Positions 17,326 to 24,863 of a stretch of DNA of 34,974 nucleotides are shown here, piece after piece. Each line of letters starts with the position of its first letter. Positions within the stretch are counted from its first letter, which is position 1. Origin of the DNA: Candidatus Dependentiae bacterium. Lineage in GTDB: Bacteria > Babelota > Babeliae > Babelales > Chromulinivoraceae. The translations under genes were made by a program, and so were the position numbers. The stretch is from assembly GCA_026389065.1 (NCBI GenBank), contig JAPLIP010000038.1:1-34974 (forward strand), given 5' to 3'. Below the pieces are notes generated by a model. It searched no databases. It worked only from the letters and a program-made list of their open reading frames with translations, and was not told the origin of the DNA.

Positions 17326-18708
17326 TTATCCAATAGTCTCGCCACTTTTAACAAGTTTTTGGTTTTGGTTTCCAACGTAGAACGCTGCGAGAATCCATAC
17401 ACCAATGATACCAAGGCTGATTAAAGAACCATAAGCCATCAAATTTTGAATTGACGCTATAGGGTTTCCTTTTACGTTAAGCATACCACCAAGCTGAGCG
17501 CCTGTTGCTTTTGCTGAACGTCCACCAAGCATATCAATGATACCTTTAGCTTTGAATTTTGCATCTTTGCTTGTTGGGATATACATCATTTCTTTAACAG
17601 GATTGTTAACAGCGTATGAAACACCTTTAACGATCATCATAACTCCAAAGGTAGCCCAGAACAATGTCATTGGGCTTGAGTAACCACTTTGGTAGTACAA
17701 GTAAAGAGAGATTAAACCAATTGCAAAGCTTACAGGATATAGCTGTAAACAAATACGAACACCGAATTTTTTAATGATAGCGCTTGTTCCAAGTAGAGCC
17801 AAAGCAAATGCTAAGCCGTTTGAAGCAACACCAAAAATACCAAGGAACCATTTAAATGTTGATTCATCAAAAAGAACTGCAGCTTGTGATTTCATTTGGT
17901 AATCAACAATTCCGCCAGCAATTTCATAGAAAGTAGAAACAACCAAAACACCCATTAGATATTTATGTGTTAATAGAAGTCTAATTCCACCAAACATATC
18001 TGGTTTAGTTTTTTTCTCTTCTTTGTCAGATTTCATTTGATCTGCAGGAGTAGTTGCAATTAAATATTTGATTGCAAAAATAAGACCAATTAAACAACCA
18101 ACCGCAACTGCAAATAGTGGCCATGTTGGAAGACGTTTAATAAGCATTAAAGATGATCCTGTGATCGAACCAATTTGTCCGAAAGCAACAATGAAAGGAA
18201 AAGCTCTTTTTGCTTGATCTGTTGTTGAAATACTAACAGTAAAAGACCAGAACAAAGCAACTAAAACAGAACCTAGAGATTCAGTTAACAAATAGTTACA
18301 AATTCCTGTGTATTTTAAAGCTGTTGCGCCAACAAACTCAGAACCGTGAGTTGCTTGAAGATACAGAACTGTACCAATTACAGAGAAACAAACTGTATAA
18401 AATGTTGCAATAATGTAAAACAATTTATGTTTTTCGAACATATCAACAAGTTTTGTGTAGATCATAACTACACCAAGAACAACGAATGGAGAAATTGCTT
18501 TAGTTACTGGAGCCCACAAACGACCTTCATCTGCATGATAACCAAGCGATGTTGGGAATGCTAATTTATAAAGAACTAAATCTTTTAAAAGTCTTAACAA
18601 CCAATATGCACCGATTGTAAATAGAAATGCTACTGCAAGTAGAGAATATTTTTTAATTTCTTCTCTTTTAATATCTGGATAAAAGAACTGAACTACACCT
18701 GTAATCAT
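17326..18708 (-). CDS. ATP/ADP translocase (NTT family), copy B
   Basis: 460 residues, multi-spanning. It has the same landmarks as copy A: FYPDIKREE near 9-17, LLRLLKDLVLYKLAFP, and NNPVKEMMYIPTSKDAKFK, ending in a short polar tail. AAAGG precedes the start at a normal distance. It is the promoter-proximal member of the pair, with a 178-base upstream region carrying a plausible promoter. Tandem NTT paralogues in parasites often divide labour between ATP/ADP exchange and import of other nucleotides; whether that holds here is inference. Presence of NTTs is the strongest sign that this organism draws energy from a host cell. Confidence 0.93.
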   Translation of the reverse strand: MITGVVQFFYPDIKREEIKKYSLLAVAFLFTIGAYWLLRLLKDLVLYKLAFPTSLGYHADEGRLWAPVTKAISPFVVLGVVMIYTKLVDMFEKHKLFYIIATFYTVCFSVIGTVLYLQATHGSEFVGATALKYTGICNYLLTESLGSVLVALFWSFTVSISTTDQAKRAFPFIVAFGQIGSITGSSLMLIKRLPTWPLFAVAVGCLIGLIFAIKYLIATTPADQMKSDKEEKKTKPDMFGGIRLLLTHKYLMGVLVVSTFYEIAGGIVDYQMKSQAAVLFDESTFKWFLGIFGVASNGLAFALALLGTSAIIKKFGVRICLQLYPVSFAIGLISLYLYYQSGYSSPMTLFWATFGVMMIVKGVSYAVNNPVKEMMYIPTSKDAKFKAKGIIDMLGGRSAKATGAQLGGMLNVKGNPIASIQNLMAYGSLISLGIIGVWILAAFYVGNQNQKLVKSGETIG

Positions 18709-18833
18709 AGAAATTTGCCTTTCTGATGTTTTGACTCATTTACTTATTTGATAAAATTACTTTATTTTTACTTTTGAAATTGAACTCAAGATTTGATTAT
18801 TTGCTCTTGTTTGAATAGATCTATTTCCAAAAT

Positions 18834-18862
18834 ATGATAGCGTAAAAATAGAGAAAGTACAA
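18834..18862 (-). promoter_or_regulatory. Possible promoter of ATP/ADP translocase copy B
   Basis: On the minus strand, TTGTAC (plus 18857-18862), 17 bases, then TATCAT (plus 18834-18839): three and five matches to the consensus hexamers. It would give a leader of about 120 bases. The rest of 18709-18886 is AT-rich with nothing else recognisable. Confidence 0.4.
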
Positions 18863-18886
18863 GTTTTATACCAAAACAACCGCTAC

Positions 18887-19372
18887 TCACTTGCATTCTT
18901 CGTGTGGACACGTAAGAACAATAATCCCATTTTCATCTGTTTTCTTCAAAAGATAGGGACTTTTGTCACACTTTAAACATGGACTATCTTGGATGTCTGA
19001 AAATATGGCATAGCGACACTCTGGATAGTTACCGCAACCCCACAAAGTTCCACCGCTCCACTTTCTTTCTTCAACAGATCCAGCACACTCGGGACAACAA
19101 AACGATGCTTTTTTACGTTGAATATACTTACACTCTGGATACCCGCTGCATCCTACAAACTGCCCAAATCGTCCATTAACTTTTCTCAGTGATTTGCCAC
19201 ACTTTTCACAATCACCAAGTGGCGATGTCTGTTTTTTCTTAGAAACTGATTTTTCTACAGTTGTCGTTTTTGGAATGTAAAAACTCACATTCCAGCATAC
19301 CAGACCACAGACAATAAAAGCCACTGCAGTGAGCAGTGGCCACATAAATTTTGAGTTTGTTTTTATAGACAT
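18887..19372 (-). CDS. Membrane-anchored triple zinc-ribbon protein duplicated from the TopA C-terminus
   Basis: 161 residues. A positively charged N-terminus and one hydrophobic segment (about 10-33) predict a single membrane anchor, followed by a short Lys/Ser linker and three topoisomerase-type C4 zinc ribbons: Cys55/58/75/81, Cys93/96/113/119 and Cys132/135/155/160. Residues 55-160 align without gaps to TopA 639-744, with 64 of 106 identical by my count; all twelve cysteines match. The gene starts six bases after the topA stop, so it is probably co-translated. Type IA topoisomerase ribbons bind single-stranded DNA. With the basic end inside, the ribbons would face the periplasm, suggesting DNA binding at the envelope, uptake or a redox/metal role; all are inference. 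The topA gene upstream is complete, so this is not a topA fragment created by frameshift. Confidence 0.85.
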   Translation of the reverse strand: MSIKTNSKFMWPLLTAVAFIVCGLVCWNVSFYIPKTTTVEKSVSKKKQTSPLGDCEKCGKSLRKVNGRFGQFVGCSGYPECKYIQRKKASFCCPECAGSVEERKWSGGTLWGCGNYPECRYAIFSDIQDSPCLKCDKSPYLLKKTDENGIIVLTCPHEECK

Positions 19373-19378
19373 TTAATA

Positions 19379-21637
19379 TTACTCTGCTTGAGCAACAACG
19401 TGCTTGCAACCATCCTCTGGACAAATTAGATTTGTTTTTCCAGAGCGATCAGTCTTTTTAAGCATGTACAAACTTTTGTTACACTTTGGACAAGGCGATT
19501 GCTCAATATCTGAAAAAATTGAAAATTTACATTTTGGATAACCTTGGCATCCCCATAGCTTACCACCACGCCATTTGCGTTCAGCGATAGATCCACTACA
19601 AAGCGGGCATGGAAATGAAGCAATGTTTTGTTTGATGTTTTTACATTCTGGATAACCAGAGCACGCAACAAATTCCCCAAAGCGGCCCTTCATCAAACGC
19701 ATTGGCTTGCTGCATTTGCTACACTTTTCATCTAAAAGAGTTGGTTGATCAGTATCTTCAAGAAGCACAATTGTTCCATCATCTTTACGTTCAAACTTGC
19801 TTGTAAACGTACATTTTGGATATCCAGGACAGCCAAGAAAGCTTCCATTTTTCCCCAGACGAACGACTAATTTTTTTTCATTACACGAAGAACAATCAAG
19901 AGGAGTTTCTTCTAATGTTTTTTTACCAAGCTTGCTAGTTTGTCCTTTAAACTTCTCTAGATCAACGGAAAAGGATTCCCAGAATTCATTTAAAAGCTTA
20001 TCTCTTTCCATATTGCCACTTGCAATCTTATCAAGATCTTCCTCCATGTGAGCCGTAAACTTAAGATCCATAATTTTTGGAAGATTTTCATCAAGCATTT
20101 CTGTAACTTTCATGCCAAGATCTGTTGGCACAAAACGTTTTTTATCAAGTTCAACATATTTTCTAGCTTGAATAGTGCTTATAATTGTTGCATAGGTACT
20201 TGGTCTACCAATCCCTTGTTTTTCAAGTTCTTTTACAATTGTTGCTTCAGAAAATTTTGCAGGTGGTTGTGTAAAATGCTGCTTTGGATCTATTTTTTCT
20301 AACGCTAACGGTTCATTTTCCTTCAAACCATTTGGCAACTTGACAACTTTATCATCATCTTCTTCTTCAGTTTGATATGCTTTCAAAAAGCCATCAAAGG
20401 TCAGAGTTGAACCGGTAACTTTAAACGTATATTTATCTGCTACAATCACAACTTGACGCTGTGCATACAAAGCAGGCTTCATTTGTGACGCAACAGCACG
20501 CGACCAAATTAATTGATATAATTTATAAATTTCAGCAGAAACGTATGGCTTAATGTCATCAGGCTTTAATGACATTTCAATAGGCCGAATCGCTTCGTGA
20601 GCGTCTTGAGCGCCTTCTTTCTTACCATATAAATTTGGCTTAGTTGGCAGATATGTTTTGCCCCACTCAGATAAAATAAATTCTCGAGCGCCATCAATTG
20701 CTGTTTGAGAAAGCCTTGTAGAATCGGTTCTCATATAGGTAATAAGTGCTGTTGGAGATTTTGGATCCTCAAGCGGAATACCTTCATACATACTTTGCGC
20801 TATCGTCATTGTTTTTTTAACTGAAAAACCAAGTTTGTTTACCGCTGCTTGCTGCAAACTACTTGTGATAAAAGGAGCTACTGGATTTTTAACTCGTTCT
20901 TTATCAACAATGCTATCAATGACATAATTTTTATTTTTTAATTCGCTAACAACTTTATTTGTTTCAGCTTCTGTTTTAAGCTCTGCAGGCTTTTTGCTAA
21001 TATGAGTAAGCATCGCATTAAAAATGCTTTTACCGTGGGCAAAAGCGCCTTCAATTGACCAATACTCTTCTGTTTTAAAAGCTCTAATTTCTTTTTCGCG
21101 CTGACAAATTATTTTCAAGGCAACAGATTGAACACGACCAGCCGATAGTCCTTTTGCGAGCTTTCTCCATAAAATCGGAGAAACTTCATAACCAACCCAT
21201 CTATCCAAAACTCTACGAGCCTGTTGAGCAAAAACTTTTGGCATATCAACTTTTGATGGATTTTTAATAGCCTCGGTTATTGCCGATTTCGTAATTTCGT
21301 TAAAAGTAATTCTATGGATTTGGCTTGGCGATAGAAATTTGTTAATTTCTTGTTCTACGTGCCATGCAATAATCTCTCCCTCGCGATCAGGATCAGGAGC
21401 TAGATAGACTTCATCAGAGGCCTTAGCTGCTTTTACAAGGTCGCTTATTACTTTTTCTTTATCTTTAATTGTTTCGTATTCTAAAGTAATTCCACTGCTT
21501 TCAATGGTAATACCTAGACCTTTTGAGGGAAGGTCTTTTATGTGTCCAACCGTGGACATCACACGAAATTCATTATTAAGAAATTTAGTAATAGTTTTTA
21601 TTTTTCCAGGAGATTCAACAATGAGCAGTTTTTTCAT
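19379..21637 (-). CDS. topA: DNA topoisomerase I (type IA) with four C-terminal zinc ribbons
   Basis: 752 residues. It relaxes negative supercoils by passing a strand through a transient single-strand break. The Toprim domain opens LLIVESPGKIKTI and has the metal-binding DPDREGE at 82-88. The catalytic Tyr is Tyr301 in YMRTDS. EKQGIGRPSTYATII (near 472-486) is another family block. Four C4 zinc ribbons follow: Cys582/585/603/609, 639/642/659/665, 677/680/697/703 and 716/719/739/744. The last three are copied in the downstream gene. The start has only a weak ribosome binding site, but its position directly before the Toprim motif fits the family. The divergent neighbour is batA. Confidence 0.96.
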   Translation of the reverse strand: MKKLLIVESPGKIKTITKFLNNEFRVMSTVGHIKDLPSKGLGITIESSGITLEYETIKDKEKVISDLVKAAKASDEVYLAPDPDREGEIIAWHVEQEINKFLSPSQIHRITFNEITKSAITEAIKNPSKVDMPKVFAQQARRVLDRWVGYEVSPILWRKLAKGLSAGRVQSVALKIICQREKEIRAFKTEEYWSIEGAFAHGKSIFNAMLTHISKKPAELKTEAETNKVVSELKNKNYVIDSIVDKERVKNPVAPFITSSLQQAAVNKLGFSVKKTMTIAQSMYEGIPLEDPKSPTALITYMRTDSTRLSQTAIDGAREFILSEWGKTYLPTKPNLYGKKEGAQDAHEAIRPIEMSLKPDDIKPYVSAEIYKLYQLIWSRAVASQMKPALYAQRQVVIVADKYTFKVTGSTLTFDGFLKAYQTEEEDDDKVVKLPNGLKENEPLALEKIDPKQHFTQPPAKFSEATIVKELEKQGIGRPSTYATIISTIQARKYVELDKKRFVPTDLGMKVTEMLDENLPKIMDLKFTAHMEEDLDKIASGNMERDKLLNEFWESFSVDLEKFKGQTSKLGKKTLEETPLDCSSCNEKKLVVRLGKNGSFLGCPGYPKCTFTSKFERKDDGTIVLLEDTDQPTLLDEKCSKCSKPMRLMKGRFGEFVACSGYPECKNIKQNIASFPCPLCSGSIAERKWRGGKLWGCQGYPKCKFSIFSDIEQSPCPKCNKSLYMLKKTDRSGKTNLICPEDGCKHVVAQAE

Positions 21638-21688
21638 ATCGTTCTAGTTAAAAAGTGAAGAAAAATTGATTTGCGCCAAGACCATTTA

Positions 21689-21712
21689 ATTTGTATAGAT
21701 ATTTGTATAGAT
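21689..21712. repeat. Perfect tandem 12-bp repeat in the topA-batA intergenic region
   Basis: ATTTGTATAGAT occurs twice with no gap (21689-21700 and 21701-21712). It overlaps the likely topA -10 and start region on the minus strand, so it might be a repressor or supercoiling-sensitive site, or simply a slippage product. Confidence 0.7.
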
Positions 21713-21736
21713 AAAGGATTTTGCTTGATAAGTCAA
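21708..21736 (-). promoter_or_regulatory. Probable topA promoter
   Basis: On the minus strand, TTGACT (plus 21731-21736), a 17-base spacer, then TATCTA (plus 21708-21713). The -10 overlaps the tandem 12-bp repeat. The -35 adjoins that of the divergent batA promoter. Confidence 0.4.
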
Positions 21737-21752
21737 ATCTCAGGCTTAATAT
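21725..21752 (+). promoter_or_regulatory. Probable promoter of the bat operon
   Basis: TTGATA (21725-21730), 16 bases, then TAATAT (21747-21752). The -35 boxes of this promoter and of the minus-strand topA promoter stand back to back, forming TTGATAAGTCAA, so both genes could be controlled from one site. Confidence 0.4.
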
Positions 21753-21820
21753 TTTATTTTATTTATGATACTTTAGGACAAAATTTAAATAGCTATGGTG
21801 AAGCGTTAAAGGATTGATTC

Positions 21821-22822
21821 GTGACTACTTTTTTTCAATTTGCTTATCCTAAAGCATGCCTTACAAGCCTTATAATCCTACTTGGAGTTATTGCACTACG
21901 TTATATATGGTATAACCCAACCATATTTCTATATCCTCTGACTTCTTTTTTAAAAAAGAAAAACCTTCAAGCATCATTTCTTCCAACAAAATTCTTTTTT
22001 GTAATTCGCACGACAAGCCTTATTTTAATGGCAATTTTAATAGGAAAACCACAATTTGTTGACTTAAAATCTAAAATCACAGTTGAAGGAATCGATATTG
22101 TTTTAGCCCTAGATGTTTCTGGCAGCATGAACTGCTTTGATGATCAAAATGATCGAAGATCGCGACTAGAAGTTGCAAAAGCAGAAGCCTTAAACTTTAT
22201 TGAAAAGCGACAAAATGACGCAATTGGATTGGTTATCTTTGGTCGCTATGCAATAGCTCGGTGTCCATTAACCCTTGATAAAAACATTTTAAACGACATC
22301 ATTTCTAAATTAGAAATCGGCCAACCAAGTCAAGACATGGCCCAAGCAACAATGCTTTCTCAAGGACTGGTAACTTCAGTTAGAAGACTGCAAGCCTCTA
22401 AATCAAAGAGTAAAATAATAGTACTGCTAACGGATGGAGAACCTTCTCCTGGCGATCTTGACCCAAAAGATGCGCTGCAAATAGCAAAAGAGATTGGCGT
22501 AAAAATTTACACCATTGGAATTGGAGGCGACGAAGGAGGATTTAACACGGATCCTATTTTTGGAGCATACCGAGTACGAGCTCCACTCAACAAAGAGCTT
22601 CTCAAAAAAATAGCAAAAGAAACCAATGGTCAATTCTTTGAAGCAAAAAAACCAAAGGATTTAAAAACCATTTACGAAACTATCGACAAGTTAGAAAAAA
22701 GATCATACGAAACAGAAATCTACAATAAATATCATGATTATTTTATGCCTATTTTATGGTGGATAATAACTCTTACTTGCATAGAATTATTCATGGCAAC
22801 ATGGATTTGGTTCATTATCTAA
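21821..22822 (+). CDS. batA: BatA: von Willebrand A domain membrane protein
   Basis: 333 residues, starting with GTG at 21821; AAAGGA lies eight bases upstream. Two N-terminal hydrophobic segments (about 12-30 and 58-77) and one C-terminal segment flank a VWA domain. Its metal-ion site is DVSGS at 98-102, followed by later LTDGEPSPGD. Bat proteins form an inner-membrane VWA complex linked to envelope stress or aerotolerance in Bacteroides and found in many didermic bacteria; the molecular function is poorly defined. It is the first gene of a batA-batB-TPR-batD cluster. The MoxR ATPase that usually precedes bat genes is not in the window. Confidence 0.87.
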   Translation: MTTFFQFAYPKACLTSLIILLGVIALRYIWYNPTIFLYPLTSFLKKKNLQASFLPTKFFFVIRTTSLILMAILIGKPQFVDLKSKITVEGIDIVLALDVSGSMNCFDDQNDRRSRLEVAKAEALNFIEKRQNDAIGLVIFGRYAIARCPLTLDKNILNDIISKLEIGQPSQDMAQATMLSQGLVTSVRRLQASKSKSKIIVLLTDGEPSPGDLDPKDALQIAKEIGVKIYTIGIGGDEGGFNTDPIFGAYRVRAPLNKELLKKIAKETNGQFFEAKKPKDLKTIYETIDKLEKRSYETEIYNKYHDYFMPILWWIITLTCIELFMATWIWFII

Positions 22823-22851
22823 AACAGTTTACAAATCTAGGATGTTTTAAA

Positions 22852-23862
22852 ATGTTACAATATTTAAACATGATTCATTTTGCAGGCGTACAAAATAAAA
22901 CAATTGCTTTATCTTTATGCTTCTTTGTTTTTTTATGCTTGTTTGTTCGATTTATCAAAACACAAAAATCAATTAATAAACTTACGGTAAAAAAGTGGCG
23001 TAATTTATTAATTCTCAACGCTTCATTTTTTAAATTATTTCTAAAAGCTTCTTTGTTTATGCTCGGTTTTTGCTTTTTAATGATTGCCCTTCTTAGGCCA
23101 CAATGGAATAAAAAAGAGGAGCAAGTTGCACAAACTGGGCGCGATCTTTTAATTGCCGTAGATATTTCAAGAAGTATGCTTGCACAAGACTTAAAGCCAA
23201 ACAGGTTAGAATTTGCAAAGAAAAAAATAAAAAAATTATTATACAATTTATCTTGCGAACGAGTTGGACTTATTCTTTTTTCAGGAGAATCTGTTTTACA
23301 ATGTCCTTTAACTACTGATTATGGTGCGTTTTTTATGTTCCTTGATGGCTTAGACGTAGAAATGATCTCTTCTGGAACAACAACAATTGATGGCGCATTG
23401 CTTCAAGCAATGAATATTTTTGAATCAATGCCAACCAAAAAGACCAAGCTTTTATGTTTATTTACCGATGGAGAAGATTTTTCAACAAATCTGGTTGAGG
23501 TAAAAGATAAGGCTGCAAAAGAAGGCATTGCTATTTTTACCTTTGGAATAGGAACAACACACGGAGCGCCAATTCCAATTATTGATGAAAAAGGAAAGCG
23601 AAAAGGATTTGAAAAAGATGACAAAGGCGCGATCATTATGTCTAAGTTAAATGAAGGAATTCTAAAAAACTTGGCTCAGCAGACCGGCGGGAAATACATT
23701 CTTGCCACTAAAAATGATAGTGACATCAAAGAATTCATTAAAAATGTTTCTTTGTTTGAAACCGATTCTCTGGGAGAAAGGTCCGTAGAAAGATACCAAG
23801 AACAGTATCCATATTTTATCGCCATAAGCTTTTTATGCTTTTTACTCGAGTGGTTATTATGA
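22852..23862 (+). CDS. batB: BatB: second von Willebrand A domain membrane protein
   Basis: 336 residues. The start at 22852 has AGGA nine bases upstream; two earlier in-frame ATGs (22756, 22801) lie inside batA and lack a site. N-terminal hydrophobic segments are followed by a VWA domain with DISRS at 104-108, the same DxSxS metal site as BatA, and a later FTDGEDFS. A C-terminal hydrophobic segment completes the BatA-like topology. Its last bases overlap the next gene by four (ATGA), suggesting coupled synthesis of partners of one complex. Confidence 0.87.
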   Translation: MLQYLNMIHFAGVQNKTIALSLCFFVFLCLFVRFIKTQKSINKLTVKKWRNLLILNASFFKLFLKASLFMLGFCFLMIALLRPQWNKKEEQVAQTGRDLLIAVDISRSMLAQDLKPNRLEFAKKKIKKLLYNLSCERVGLILFSGESVLQCPLTTDYGAFFMFLDGLDVEMISSGTTTIDGALLQAMNIFESMPTKKTKLLCLFTDGEDFSTNLVEVKDKAAKEGIAIFTFGIGTTHGAPIPIIDEKGKRKGFEKDDKGAIIMSKLNEGILKNLAQQTGGKYILATKNDSDIKEFIKNVSLFETDSLGERSVERYQEQYPYFIAISFLCFLLEWLL

Positions 23863-24863
23863 AAAACTTTATTCTCCTCATGATGCTTTTTGTGGCAAAC
23901 TCTATGAATGCATCGATGATTACAGACAACGCATGGAAGTTCCTAGCAAATGCTGCATACCATACAAATGACTTTCAAGGTGCTCAAGTGCACTATTCTA
24001 AGATTCTTGAAAAAAATCCATACGACCCTGAAACAAACTACAATCTAGGCTTAACATCTTTAAAACAAATGAAACATGATACTGCTTTAAACTATTTTAC
24101 GAGAGCCGCAAAGCATGCTCAAAAAAATAGCCAATTGCAAGAACAGGCTTTTTTTAATCAAGGAAATACGCTGGTTGGACTCAATAAACTTCAAGAGTCT
24201 TTAAAATCATATCAACAAGTTTTAGCAATTAATCAAAAAAATGATCGGGCAAAACAAAATATAGAAGTGGTTAAAAAAATGCTCGAGCAGAAAAAAGAGC
24301 AAAACAACGATCAAAATAAAAATGATGATCAAAATAAAGACTCTGATTCAAAAGATCAAAAATCAGATAAAAAAAATGAAAAATCTAATAATGATGACTC
24401 AAAAGATCAAGACTCTAAAGACCAAAACTCTGACAAATTAGACGATAAAAAAGAGCAAGAAAAAACAAAACAGGAAAAAGAAAAAGAAGAACAAAATCAA
24501 AAAGACAGGGATCAAAAAGATCAAAATAGCGATCAAAATAAAACAAAAGAGCAAAGCGCAGATCAACTTGAAAAGTCCAAACAGCAAAAAGAAAAACAAG
24601 ATGATTCCTTAAAAAAATCTCAAGAAAAAAAAGATGACCCTAAAAATGATACGCTAAAAGAAGAAGAATCTACACAAGAAGAGTCTTTAAATGATGAATT
24701 AGCAGAGCTTGTTAATCCTGATGACAAAGACGACCGGTTAAATAAAACAAGCGCAAGTTTAATGCAAAAAATGAAAGATCATGAAGATCATATCCAAAAA
24801 CAATTGTTAAAAATGAATGTTTCAAAACATGGAGCTGCAAAACATGGACAAAAAAACTGGTAA
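23859..24863 (+). CDS. BatC-like TPR protein with a charged low-complexity tail
   Basis: 334 residues. The ATG at 23859 overlaps the batB stop in ATGA. A signal peptide (about 1-20, ending near NAS) precedes roughly three TPR units (about 25-130; for example LEKNPYDPETNYNLGLTSL). Then comes a stretch of about 140 residues almost entirely of Lys, Asp, Gln, Asn, Glu and Ser, and a short C-terminal helix-like end. TPR proteins of Bat clusters probably scaffold the VWA proteins in the periplasm. The tail is likely disordered and could span or bind the cell wall, which is inference. The end overlaps batD by 20 bases. Confidence 0.82.
   Translation: MKNFILLMMLFVANSMNASMITDNAWKFLANAAYHTNDFQGAQVHYSKILEKNPYDPETNYNLGLTSLKQMKHDTALNYFTRAAKHAQKNSQLQEQAFFNQGNTLVGLNKLQESLKSYQQVLAINQKNDRAKQNIEVVKKMLEQKKEQNNDQNKNDDQNKDSDSKDQKSDKKNEKSNNDDSKDQDSKDQNSDKLDDKKEQEKTKQEKEKEEQNQKDRDQKDQNSDQNKTKEQSADQLEKSKQQKEKQDDSLKKSQEKKDDPKNDTLKEEESTQEESLNDELAELVNPDDKDDRLNKTSASLMQKMKDHEDHIQKQLLKMNVSKHGAAKHGQKNW
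24290..24690 (+). repeat. Low-complexity A-rich coding repeat in the TPR gene
   Basis: Short irregular units built on GATCAAAA and CAAAAAGAC recur here and encode Asp-Gln-Asn-Lys-like runs (DQNK, DQKSD, KDQDSKDQNSD). The units vary in length and spacing, as expected from slippage-driven expansion under selection for charge. This is part of the coding sequence. Confidence 0.75.

Noticed and set aside
18887-19372. The small zinc-ribbon gene as a frameshifted remnant of topA
   Set aside because: topA is complete with its own four ribbons and stop, and the small gene has an added membrane helix and its own start.
22875-23246. 123-residue minus-strand frame inside batB
   Set aside because: It is antisense to the membrane segments and VWA domain of batB and shows no family features.
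24290-24690. Repetitive DNA as a CRISPR array or tandem repeat element
   Set aside because: The units are irregular in length and spacing, lie in one open frame, and encode a charged low-complexity tail.
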